Source: Gemmiger sp. (GTDB lineage Bacteria; Bacillota; Clostridia; Oscillospirales; Ruminococcaceae). From it: a stretch of 40,631 bases of DNA. Positions within the stretch are counted from its first letter, which is position 1. Every line of letters begins with the position of its first letter. This document shows positions 14,148-20,922 of this stretch, piece by piece. The DNA is taken from NCBI GenBank assembly GCA_028710135.1, contig JAQUSS010000009.1, positions 1 to 40,631 on the forward strand, in the 5' to 3' direction. The position numbers and the translations under genes were made by a program. The notes beneath the pieces were generated by a model. It was not told the DNA's origin. It saw only the letters and a program-made list of their open reading frames with translations, and made no database searches.

Positions 14148-15638
14148 TTACAGCCCGTATATATCGGTATATTTATCCGTTAGGTATTTTATATAATACT
14201 GGGGGTCAAACGCACCGCCGCAAAGGTTTTCCACCAGCCAGGCGGGTTCTTTTTTGCAGCCGTACTGCCAAAGGCGGGTTTTCAGTTCCTTCACCAGGGG
14301 GGTAAGCTCGCCGCTGGCAAAAAGCGTGGCCAGGGGCAGCTTTTTGCCGATATCCGCCACCGCCTGGGCCGCGTAGGCGCTGCCCAGCGCGTAGCTGGGG
14401 AAGTACCCCATATCCCCCATGGCCCAGTGGATATCCTGCAAAACGCCGTGGGTATCGTCCGGCACGGTGATGCCCAAATATTCCTGGTATTTTTCGTTCC
14501 AGGCGGCGGGCAGGTCCCGCACGGCCAGGGTGCCCTGCAACAGGGCTTTTTCCAGCTCGTACCGCACCATAATGTGCAGACTATAGGTCAGCTCGTCGGC
14601 CTCGGTGCGGATAAGTCCCGGCTCGGCGCGGTTTACGGCACGGTAAAATTCCTCCGCCGTTACCCCCGCAAGCTGGGTGGGGAACTGCGCGGTGAGGGTG
14701 GGCCACAGGCAACCGATAAATTCGCGGCTGCGGGCCACGCAATTTTCAAACAGGCGGCTTTGGCTCTCGTGCAGGCCCATGGTGGAGCCACCCGACAAAA
14801 TGGTATAATCGAGTGCAGGGTCAACGTGCAGCTCGTACAGGGCGTGGCCCCCCTCGTGCGCAACCGAATAGAGGTTGGAGGCCATATCCCGCGGGAGGTA
14901 GTGGGTGGTGATGCGCACATCTCCACGCCAAAAATTGGTGGTGAAGGGGTGCTCGGTTTCGCCCAAAATGCAATGTTCCGGGTCAATGGTCCACCGCCGC
15001 ATGATGGCCTGGCTGATGGCCCGCTGCCCTTCCATCGGCCAATCGGCATCCAAAAAATCGGCCCGCACCGCACGCCCGCGCTGCCGTATGGCGGCCAGCA
15101 GGGGCACAATGGCGGTGCGCAGGGTGGCAAAAAATTCATCGCAGCGGGCAATGGTCAGCCCGCGCTCGTATTGGTCAAGCCACACCTCGTAGGGGTCGCG
15201 CCCGGGGGCAATATACCCGGCCTGGGCGCGGCGGCCCGCCACCAGTTTTTCAAGGTAGGGCGCGTAGGCCGCAAAATCGTTATTCCGCTTGGCCTTGCCC
15301 CACACCGTTACCGATTGTTGGGCCAGGCTGGCAAAGGCGGCATACTCCGCCGGGGGGATGCGGCAAATCTCGTTATACCGGCGGCGCAGTTCCCGCACCT
15401 CGGCCTTTTCCTGCTCGGTTTCGGCATCCGCGGCAGCGGTGGTGAGCAGGGCATCGGTTTCGGGGTTGACGAGAAGGCGGAACTGGGCCTCGCTCAAAGC
15501 CTCGGCCGCAACGGCGCGGCCCGCCGCACTCTCGGGCGGGGCCACGGTGGATTCATCATACTCGATGGCGGCCAGGGCATAGTAATAGGCGTAGTATTGT
15601 TTTTCCAGCGCGCGCAGCGCTTGAATGCTTTCTTTCAT
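14148..15638 (-). CDS. M32 family metallocarboxypeptidase (Taq-type)
   Basis: A 496-aa cytoplasmic zinc carboxypeptidase of family M32, which removes C-terminal residues with broad specificity. The zinc site HEGGH is seen in SVAHEGGHALYE near residue 262, and the third ligand in the family motif GLHESQSRLFEN. IRTEADELTYSLHIMVRYEL is another M32 signature. Length is right for the family (about 500). The ATG at 15638 starts MKESIQALRALEKQYYAYYY; the upstream in-frame stretch to 15680 overlaps the transcribed leader. The ribosome binding site is weak (AGAAAGAAG). It is a single-gene unit with its own promoter and terminator. Confidence 0.93.
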   Translation of the reverse strand: MKESIQALRALEKQYYAYYYALAAIEYDESTVAPPESAAGRAVAAEALSEAQFRLLVNPETDALLTTAAADAETEQEKAEVRELRRRYNEICRIPPAEYAAFASLAQQSVTVWGKAKRNNDFAAYAPYLEKLVAGRRAQAGYIAPGRDPYEVWLDQYERGLTIARCDEFFATLRTAIVPLLAAIRQRGRAVRADFLDADWPMEGQRAISQAIMRRWTIDPEHCILGETEHPFTTNFWRGDVRITTHYLPRDMASNLYSVAHEGGHALYELHVDPALDYTILSGGSTMGLHESQSRLFENCVARSREFIGCLWPTLTAQFPTQLAGVTAEEFYRAVNRAEPGLIRTEADELTYSLHIMVRYELEKALLQGTLAVRDLPAAWNEKYQEYLGITVPDDTHGVLQDIHWAMGDMGYFPSYALGSAYAAQAVADIGKKLPLATLFASGELTPLVKELKTRLWQYGCKKEPAWLVENLCGGAFDPQYYIKYLTDKYTDIYGL

Positions 15639-15687
15639 AGTATTGGCTTCTTTCTGTTCGTATTTAAAAAAAGGGGGCACCGGCTAC

Positions 15688-15696
15688 AGTATACCA
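15688..15696 (-). promoter_or_regulatory. Extended -10 promoter of the M32 peptidase gene
   Basis: On the minus strand TGGTATACT gives an extended -10 box (TGnTATACT). No good -35 is present at 17 bases upstream. It places the transcription start about 45 bases before the ATG. Confidence 0.5.
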
Positions 15697-15759
15697 CAGT
15701 TGGGCGGCGGGGGAAATAGCGGCGCGGGCCGGTTTTTGGCGGGCGTGGCAGGGTTTTAC

Positions 15760-15788
15760 TTGCCTTTTGCCTTGCAAAGAGGTATCAT
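15760..15788 (+). promoter_or_regulatory. Promoter of the GT2 gene
   Basis: TTGCCT (15760-15765) and TATCAT (15783-15788) with 17-base spacing, 44 bases upstream of the GT2 start codon. Confidence 0.6.
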
Positions 15789-15831
15789 AAGTGCAAGAAT
15801 ATAGGGGCTATGCCCCGGGAGGTTTACTAGG

Positions 15832-16716
15832 ATGGAGCAACCCCTTGTCAGCATCATCGTACCCATCTACAATGCCCAAAAGCACATTGCCCGCTGTGTG
15901 GAAAGTATCCGCCGCCAAAGCTACCCCGCGCTGGAAATTCTGCTGCTCAACGATGGCTCGCAGGATGTCAGCTACGAGGTTTGCCAGATGTACGCGGGGA
16001 TTGATAAGCGCATTGTGCTGATTGATAAAGCCAACAGCGGGGTGGCGGCCACCCGCAATCTGGGCCTGCGCTATGCCAGCGGCGACTACCTGCAATTTGT
16101 GGACGCCGACGATACCCTGGAGCCGGATGCCACCCGCCTGCTGGTGGAAAAAGCCACCGCCCACCAGGCCGATTTGGTGATTGCCCACTACAACCGCGTC
16201 ACCCCACCTGCCGACCCACCCGAGCTTTCGCGCCTAGCGAAGGATTTGCTGCCGGATGGCACGGTGGAGCGGTTATCTACCCCGCGGCCCACGAAAATCA
16301 AAGCCTTTGGCTTTTTGCCCGAGGGCTTTATGGACAAAACCCAGTTTGCGCAGGGGCTGATGCAGGAACCGGCATCCTTTTATTATGGCGTGATGTGGAA
16401 CAAGCTGTACCGCGCCGCTTTGGTGCGGGAACATACCGATGTGATTTGCAGCGAGGAGCTGAACTGGAGTGAGGACCTCTACTTCAACCTAAGCTTTATC
16501 CGCTACGCCGAGCGTTTTTATTCGCTGGCGGTGCCGGTGTACAACTACCTGCAAAACCCCGAGAGCATCTGCCATACCAAGCTGAACCCCATCAACGTTT
16601 TGACGACCCGGGCCTCCCTGTTTGCCTACTACAAGCAGCTTTACGAGAGCTTGGGCCTATACGAGGAGAACAAGGTACAAATTTTCAAATACCTGGTTTC
16701 CATCGCTGAAAGTTGA
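15832..16716 (+). CDS. GT2 family glycosyltransferase
   Basis: A 294-aa GT-A fold enzyme. It opens MEQPLVSIIVPIYNAQKHIA with LLNDGSQDVS (nucleotide-binding Asp), NSGVAATRNLGL and the metal-binding DxD motif as FVDADDTLEPD. Such enzymes build cell-wall or capsular polysaccharide from nucleotide sugars; donor and acceptor cannot be inferred. There is a C-terminal region with WSEDLYFNLSFIRYAERFY typical of small EpsJ-like members. GGGAGG lies upstream of the ATG. The protein ends abruptly in YLVSIAES, somewhat shorter than many relatives (320-350 aa), so a modest C-terminal loss is possible. It stands alone, not in a polysaccharide cluster. Confidence 0.88.
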   Translation: MEQPLVSIIVPIYNAQKHIARCVESIRRQSYPALEILLLNDGSQDVSYEVCQMYAGIDKRIVLIDKANSGVAATRNLGLRYASGDYLQFVDADDTLEPDATRLLVEKATAHQADLVIAHYNRVTPPADPPELSRLAKDLLPDGTVERLSTPRPTKIKAFGFLPEGFMDKTQFAQGLMQEPASFYYGVMWNKLYRAALVREHTDVICSEELNWSEDLYFNLSFIRYAERFYSLAVPVYNYLQNPESICHTKLNPINVLTTRASLFAYYKQLYESLGLYEENKVQIFKYLVSIAES

Positions 16717-16839
16717 GCGCCACCCTGTTTTGCCCCCAAAAAGGCAAACTGCGCCACCGGCGAATAAAGCAGGCTGCTTAAAAACCAACAAAAAAACGTA
16801 TACCATAATGCTACCATGCTACAATAAGGAAGTGCTTGT

Positions 16840-17211
16840 ATGAAAATTATAACGACCCCCAACGCCCCCGCCGCCATCGGCCCCTACGCCCAGGGGGTAA
16901 TCTCAGGCGGGTTTATCTATTGCTCGGGCCAGATTCCGGTTGACCCCGCCGTGGGCGAGGTTGTGCCGGGTGGCATTGAGGCCCAGGCCGAGCAAAGCTG
17001 CAAAAACGTGGGGGCCGTGCTGGCCGCCGCCGGGGCAAGCTACCCCCAGGTGGTAAAAACCACCTGCTTTTTGGCCGATATGGGCGATTTTGCCACGTTT
17101 AACGCGGTGTATGCCAAGTATTTTACCGGCAAGCCCGCCCGCAGCTGCTGCGCCGTGAAGGCCCTGCCCAAGGGCGTACTGTGCGAGATTGAGGCGGTAG
17201 CCGAACTATAA
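16840..17211 (+). CDS. ridA: RidA (YjgF/UK114) enamine/imine deaminase
   Basis: A 123-aa RidA protein, which hydrolyses reactive 2-aminoacrylate and other enamines made by PLP enzymes, protecting them from damage. Family motifs: APAAIGPYAQGV near the start, YCSGQIPVDP, and the C-terminal region with the substrate-binding arginine in GKPARSCCAVKALPKGVLCE followed by IEAVAEL. Length is standard and it acts as a trimer in the cytosol. AAGGAAG precedes the ATG; TGCTACAAT just upstream looks like an extended -10 box. A bidirectional terminator separates it from the convergent MFS gene. Confidence 0.95.
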   Translation: MKIITTPNAPAAIGPYAQGVISGGFIYCSGQIPVDPAVGEVVPGGIEAQAEQSCKNVGAVLAAAGASYPQVVKTTCFLADMGDFATFNAVYAKYFTGKPARSCCAVKALPKGVLCEIEAVAEL

Positions 17212-17231
17212 CGCCCCCCGCTTTAAACCAA

Positions 17232-17275
17232 AAAATCACCGCCTAGGCAGCGTAGCCTGGGCGGTGATTTTATTT
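17232..17275. terminator. Bidirectional terminator between ridA and the MFS gene
   Basis: AAAATCACCGCC (17232-17243) pairs with GGCGGTGATTTT (17260-17271), with an inner TAGGC/GCCTG stem. A-runs and T-runs flank both sides, so it can stop transcription from either convergent gene. Confidence 0.85.
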
Positions 17276-17281
17276 TACGCA

Positions 17282-18517
17282 TTAGGAGGCCGATTCGTTT
17301 TTGGCGCTGCTTTTGCCGCGTATTCTGCGCCGCACGGCGCAAAGGGCGGCGGCAACCCCGGCCAGAAAAAGTGGAACCCCCAGCAGGCACAGCCCCGCAC
17401 CCGCGCTGCCCGCTGCATCCCCCGCCACGCCCACAAGGGGGCTGGCGATGATCATCAAAACGCTGTAGGCCATGCTATCCACGCTGACAAGGGTGGCGCG
17501 TTGGTCGCTCGGGTAGGCATCGTGCAGGCTTTTTTCAGCATGGAGGAGCCATACCGAGAAGGCCGCGCCCGTAAGCATGGCCCCGGCAATGGCCACCCAC
17601 ACCCGGGGCGCGGCCCCCGCCACGGCGGTGCCCAACCCGCCCAGCATGGCGGCCAGGGCATACAGCTTTAGCAGGCTGCCGGGGTGCAGCCGCCGCCCCA
17701 GGGTGGTGCCCAGCAGGCGGGCAAGCTCCACCCCCAGCAGGGGCAGGCCCAGCAGCATGGTGGGCAGGCCAAGCTCGGTAAGGCGCTGCTGCAAAAACAT
17801 CAGGGTAAGGTAGCAGGGCAGGCTGATGAGGGCGTTTGCCATAATTTTGCGGGCCACCGCCGGGTTGCCCACCAAAAACCGCACCGATAGGGCGATATGC
17901 TCCCGCAGGCGGGCGGGCAGGCCCGCAAAGGGGTGCTGCTGCCGGGCCGTTTGTTTGCTGGTTACGGCAGGCTCCCACAGGCCGCCCGCCGCCACCGTGC
18001 GGGTAAGGGCAACCGCGGCATCCAGCAGGTAGAAGCCGGTATAGCCAAGCACCCCCGTAAGCAGGCTGCACAAATCATTCACCACGCTGCCCAGCGTTTG
18101 CAGGATGCTGACGTTGGCATCCACCTGCAAATACGCATCGGCGCAGCCTGCCTGCACCAGGCTATCGTAGGTAAGGGCCTCCTGCGTGCCGGAAATCAGG
18201 TTGTAGGAGAGCGCCATGAGGGACATGGAAAGGCACACCCAGCCAAAGCCGCTGCCGGCCACCATGGCAACCCCCGCAGCCGCCCCCATCAGCCCCGATA
18301 CCCGCAGCGACCGCCGCCGGCCCATCAGGTCAGCCGCCATCCCGCTGGGTATCTCACAAAGTAGGCTGGTGATGTGGAAAACACCCTCGGCCAAGCCGAT
18401 TTGCCAAAGGGTAAAACCCCGCGCCGCCAGCAGTACCACCCACACCGCGTTGGTAATGCGCAGGCAGGAGGCAAAGGCATAGGCATAAATATGCCGCAAT
18501 TGTTTTTTGATATCCAT
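17282..18517 (-). CDS. MFS transporter, probable drug efflux type
   Basis: A 411-aa major facilitator with about 12 hydrophobic segments. The MFS motif A loop between helices 2 and 3 is seen as MAADLMGRRRS after LLCEIPSG; ISGTQEALTYDS in helix 5 region is typical of Firmicutes MFS exporters. Substrate not deducible. The start chosen is ATG 18517 (MDIKKQLRHIYAYAFA); the open frame upstream to 18610 runs through a terminator hairpin and is not coding. AAAGGAAC lies 12 bases upstream and is partly masked by a hairpin. The gene sits behind a 267-base structured leader with an intrinsic terminator, so expression is probably induced by attenuation, as in many antibiotic-resistance exporters. Confidence 0.88.
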   Translation of the reverse strand: MDIKKQLRHIYAYAFASCLRITNAVWVVLLAARGFTLWQIGLAEGVFHITSLLCEIPSGMAADLMGRRRSLRVSGLMGAAAGVAMVAGSGFGWVCLSMSLMALSYNLISGTQEALTYDSLVQAGCADAYLQVDANVSILQTLGSVVNDLCSLLTGVLGYTGFYLLDAAVALTRTVAAGGLWEPAVTSKQTARQQHPFAGLPARLREHIALSVRFLVGNPAVARKIMANALISLPCYLTLMFLQQRLTELGLPTMLLGLPLLGVELARLLGTTLGRRLHPGSLLKLYALAAMLGGLGTAVAGAAPRVWVAIAGAMLTGAAFSVWLLHAEKSLHDAYPSDQRATLVSVDSMAYSVLMIIASPLVGVAGDAAGSAGAGLCLLGVPLFLAGVAAALCAVRRRIRGKSSAKNESAS

Positions 18518-18524
18518 AATAAAC

Positions 18525-18563
18525 ACCGTTCCTTTAAAATTCAAAAAATTGAAATAAAACGGT
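18525..18563 (-). promoter_or_regulatory. Hairpin over the MFS ribosome binding site
   Basis: ACCGTT (18525-18530) pairs with AACGGT (18558-18563), with inner TTCAA/TTGAA. On the mRNA the arm next to the start codon overlaps the AAAGGAA ribosome binding site (18529-18535). This could add translational control to the upstream terminator. Confidence 0.45.
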
Positions 18564-18577
18564 GCGCCCAAAATGGC

Positions 18578-18609
18578 AAAAAAATGCCGCGGCAAACCAC
18601 GCCGCGGCA
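18578..18609 (-). terminator. Leader terminator upstream of the MFS gene
   Basis: On the minus strand TGCCGCGGC (18601-18609) pairs with GCCGCGGCA (18585-18593) and is followed by seven T. It sits 60 bases before the MFS start codon and downstream of the gene's apparent promoter, so it would switch the gene off unless bypassed. Confidence 0.85.
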
Positions 18610-18629
18610 CGAATAATAACGTACTACTG

Positions 18630-18790
18630 CGTTTTACCAGCTTATAAAAGGGCGCACTGCGGTAAGGTGTTTGTTAAATGTTTCCTTTTGCATTGTACAA
18701 AAGGCCCGATAACCAACACACCGCAGATGCACTCCTTCCGGTAAAACGTTCAAAATGATGGGGCCACAAAGCCTTACAAGGCTTTGCTAT
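18630..18790 (-). ncRNA. Structured 5' leader (attenuator) of the MFS gene
   Basis: On the minus strand the transcript would begin with a perfect 8-bp hairpin (AAAGCCTT/AAGGCTTT within 18767-18786). A nested fold follows: outer stem CGTTTTACC (18740-18748) with GGTAAAACG (18630-18638); middle stem CTGCGGT (18720-18726) with ACCGCAG (18657-18663), extended by GTGTTGGTT with AACAAACAC (one mismatch); and apical CCTTTTG/CAAAAGG (18684-18704). The terminator (18578-18609) follows. A ribosome binding site GGAAGGAG and a 15-codon frame lie inside. This is the layout of a riboswitch or leader-peptide attenuator; it matches no riboswitch class that I recognise. Confidence 0.6.
18674..18721 (-). CDS. 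Possible 15-aa leader peptide of the MFS attenuator
   Basis: A GTG at 18721, 10 bases after AAGGAG, opens a 15-codon frame, MCWLSGLLYNAKGNI, ending in TAA. It spans the middle and apical stems of the leader fold, so a ribosome stalled on it would break them. GTG start and longish spacing keep this tentative. Confidence 0.35.
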   Translation of the reverse strand: MCWLSGLLYNAKGNI

Positions 18791-18819
18791 AGTATACTAC
18801 CGCCGCCGGGGAATTACAA
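18791..18819 (-). promoter_or_regulatory. Promoter of the MFS leader transcript
   Basis: On the minus strand TTGTAA (18814-18819) and TATACT (18791-18796) have 17 bases between them. Transcription would start near 18784, giving a leader of about 267 bases. Confidence 0.6.
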
Positions 18820-18912
18820 GGGGGGATTTTTTGTGGGTGGGGGGCAGGGCCGGTTCGCTATCGGGCTGTTCGGGCGCTGTGCTTTCATGGTGCTATTGCC
18901 CGGTATCGAAGT

Positions 18913-19071
18913 GAAGATCCTTCTGCAACGGTTCAAAACTGGATGCGAAACCGGGATGTTATCGAATTTTTGGGGTTATGGGAAACCATACACAACCCCC
19001 AGTTTAACCCCCTCGAATTCGAGGGGGTTAAACAAAAGGCCGGGTACAATGCGTTTACACCATCGCCCAAA
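18913..19071 (+). pseudogene. KilA-N domain remnant
   Basis: The plus-strand frame starting GAA at 18913 reads EDPSATVQNWMRNRDVIEFL, then GLWETIHNPQFNPLEFEGVK and QKAGYNAFTPSPK. This matches the KilA-N DNA-binding domain of phage and accessory proteins (WxRNRxTIEFLGxWExxxNPxF then EFxGxKxxAGxNxFTLSPK). No start codon with ribosome binding site precedes it, and after SPK the similarity stops; the rest of the domain (WIExTxAIG onwards) is missing. I read it as a decayed fragment of a phage-type gene, about 53 codons of homology. Confidence 0.75.
19002..19033. repeat. Perfect 32-bp palindrome inside the KilA-N remnant
   Basis: GTTTAACCCCCTCGAA (19002-19017) is followed directly by its exact reverse complement, with no loop. 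It encodes the FNPLEFEGVK stretch of the KilA-N fragment, so codon choice created or preserved the palindrome. On DNA it could be a symmetric protein-binding site. Confidence 0.8.
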
Positions 19072-19094
19072 GCCGCCGCAAAGCGGGCTTTTTT

Positions 19095-19128
19095 GCGCAA
19101 ATTCCGCGCAAATTCCGCGCAAATTTCC
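19095..19128 (+). repeat. Tandem 11-bp repeats, three copies
   Basis: GCGCAAATTCC occurs head-to-tail at 19095-19105 and 19106-19116, followed by GCGCAAATTTCC at 19117-19128. They lie upstream of the promoter at 19157-19185. The 11-bp period puts copies on the same helix face. A GC-rich stem plus T-run directly before (about 19070-19094) may be a terminator. Confidence 0.7.
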
Positions 19129-19156
19129 CTGCGGCGCGGGCTTTTCACATTTATCG

Positions 19157-19185
19157 TTGCGCGGGGGGTTGCAGGATGGTATACT
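19157..19185 (+). promoter_or_regulatory. Promoter of the polytopic membrane protein gene
   Basis: TTGCGC (19157-19162) and TATACT (19180-19185) are spaced by 17 bases. The -10 box overlaps the first possible ATG (19176), which rules that start out. Confidence 0.55.
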
Positions 19186-19193
19186 GGTTGCAG

Positions 19194-20765
19194 ATGCAAT
19201 TGAGAAATGGGGGGCGCGGCGTTTTGCGGGAGTTGCGTGCGGGGGGCACTGCGCCGGTACAGGGCGTTTTGTTCAAGGCATTTCATGGGGTATTTGCCCT
19301 GCTGCTGTTATTTTTGGTGGTTGCCGGGGTGGCAAGCTGGCAGTATAACGGCCCGGCGGCCCTGGTGGCGGGGCTTGTTTTGGGCCTGATGCTGGCGCTG
19401 GGCTACCGGCTGGCTGCCCCGCTGGTGGATGCACTGCCCGCCGGGCGGTTCCGGCTGGTGATGGCCGGGGTGGCCGCTGCCTACCTGGCCCTATTGCTGG
19501 TGCTGGGCAACGCCATGGCCGAGGTACTGATCAGCGATATGGGGGTGGTGTACGACACCCTGGCCGAGTTTTTGGCCTACGGCCACCCGGTGCAAAATAA
19601 CGATTACTATATTATCTGCAACAACAACCTGGGCTTGGCACTGGTGCTGTATGGGTTTTATGCCCTGGCCGGGTGGTTTGGCATCCGGCCCGATGCCGGT
19701 GCCGGCATCACGGCGGGCATTTGCCTAAACTGCGTTTGCATTTTTGTGGCCATGCTGCTGTTCAGCTACGCGGCCCGGCTGCTGGCCAGCAAGCAGAGCG
19801 TGCAGCTTTTGTTTTTGTGCTGCGCCGCCTTGTTTGCCCCCCTCTACCTATGGTCGCCCTATTTTTACTCCGATACCCTCTGCCTGCCCTGGCTGGCGGG
19901 GGCGCTGGTGCTATACCTGCGCTGGCAGCAAAGCCCGGGCCTAAGCCCCGGCTGGGCGTTGGCCTTTGGGGGCGCGGTGTTTGTGGGCTACGCCATCAAG
20001 GGCAGCGTGGTGGTGGTGCTGGTGGCGGGGCTATTGGTGCTGCTGGTAGCGCCGCCCAAGGCGGCCACCCGCACCCGGCTGGCGGGGGCGGCGGCAGCCA
20101 TGCTGTTTACCTTTGTTGGGCTGTGGGGCGGCTACCAGGCCTTCCAGGCCCAGTACCTTGATTGGGCTGACCGGGAGGCTGTATGCTTCCCCACGGAGCT
20201 GTGGCTTTGCTATGGCAGCCACGGCGAGGGGGACTATGCCGACGAGGATGCCAACGATTGCCGCCTGCAACCCACCCTGGATGCCCGCCAGGCCCTGATG
20301 CGGCAGCGCATTGCCGAAAATTACGCCGCCCGCACCCCGGTGGGCAACCTAGATTTTATCCTGCATAAGGCGGTGCGCACCTGGGGCGATGGCGAGTACG
20401 GCGCGCCCGAATACCTGGCCGCCCCCCTGCGCCCCACCTTTGCGGCTCGGTTTGTGCTGTATGGCCAGCCCGGGTTTATGCCCCTTTTGTACTATTGCCA
20501 GGCGTGGCAATACCTGCTGCTGGCCTTAAACGCGGTGGGGGCCTTGCTGGCCCTGCGCGGCGGGGCCGCAAGCCCGCTGCGGGCAGCCTTTTTGCCCCGG
20601 CTTGCCCTGTTTGGCGCCATCTTCTTTTTCAGCTTTTGGGAAACCAAGCCCCGCTACGCCCTGCATTTTGCGCCGGTGCTGCTGCTGTGCGGGGTGTTGG
20701 CCCTGGCCCAGCTTGCCACCCGCCGCCAAAAAGCCCCCGCCAAAGAATTTGCGGTGGTACGCTAG
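19194..20765 (+). CDS. Polytopic membrane protein, glycosyltransferase-like (GT-C type)
   Basis: A roughly 523-aa protein with 10-12 hydrophobic helices and a soluble loop around residues 315-400 containing FPTELWLCYG, GDYADED and the basic RQRIAENYAARTPVGNLDFI segment. The layout (DMGVVYDTLAEFLAYGHP after helix 3, long multi-helix core, WETKPRYALHFAPVLL near the end) resembles GT-C glycosyltransferases such as ArnT/PMT-like or YfhO-like proteins that use polyprenyl-phosphate sugars. That function is inferred from shape, not from a clear catalytic motif. The start is uncertain: ATG 19194 follows the promoter closely and has no good ribosome binding site; internal GTG/TTG codons before the first helix near 19270 are possible. 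Very GC-rich codons. Confidence 0.75.
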   Translation: MQLRNGGRGVLRELRAGGTAPVQGVLFKAFHGVFALLLLFLVVAGVASWQYNGPAALVAGLVLGLMLALGYRLAAPLVDALPAGRFRLVMAGVAAAYLALLLVLGNAMAEVLISDMGVVYDTLAEFLAYGHPVQNNDYYIICNNNLGLALVLYGFYALAGWFGIRPDAGAGITAGICLNCVCIFVAMLLFSYAARLLASKQSVQLLFLCCAALFAPLYLWSPYFYSDTLCLPWLAGALVLYLRWQQSPGLSPGWALAFGGAVFVGYAIKGSVVVVLVAGLLVLLVAPPKAATRTRLAGAAAAMLFTFVGLWGGYQAFQAQYLDWADREAVCFPTELWLCYGSHGEGDYADEDANDCRLQPTLDARQALMRQRIAENYAARTPVGNLDFILHKAVRTWGDGEYGAPEYLAAPLRPTFAARFVLYGQPGFMPLLYYCQAWQYLLLALNAVGALLALRGGAASPLRAAFLPRLALFGAIFFFSFWETKPRYALHFAPVLLLCGVLALAQLATRRQKAPAKEFAVVR

Positions 20766-20865
20766 GCACGCCCGGCAGTGCCCCAGGCCCGGGGCAGCGC
20801 GGCAAATTTGCCCCCCTGCCCCCCTGCCGGCCCTGCCCACCCCGGCCCCGGCACACAAAAAACAG

Positions 20866-20905
20866 AAGCGCGGCACCCGGTTTTTGGCCAGGTACCGCGC
20901 TTTTT
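20866..20905. terminator. Terminator between the membrane protein gene and aspS
   Basis: AAGCGCGG (20866-20873) pairs with CCGCGCTT (20895-20902), and TTTTT follows on the plus side. A second A-run before it makes it usable for the convergent aspS gene as well. Confidence 0.7.
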
Positions 20906-20922
20906 ATGGTTGTATGTTCGGC

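Noticed and set aside
14427-15719. A 430-codon plus-strand frame opposite the M32 peptidase
   Set aside because: Shadow of the GC-rich peptidase gene; the minus strand carries the complete zinc-site motifs.
18755-19348. A 197-codon plus-strand frame over the KilA-N remnant
   Set aside because: It is in a different frame from the KilA-N similarity, shows no domain and runs through the downstream promoter into the next gene.
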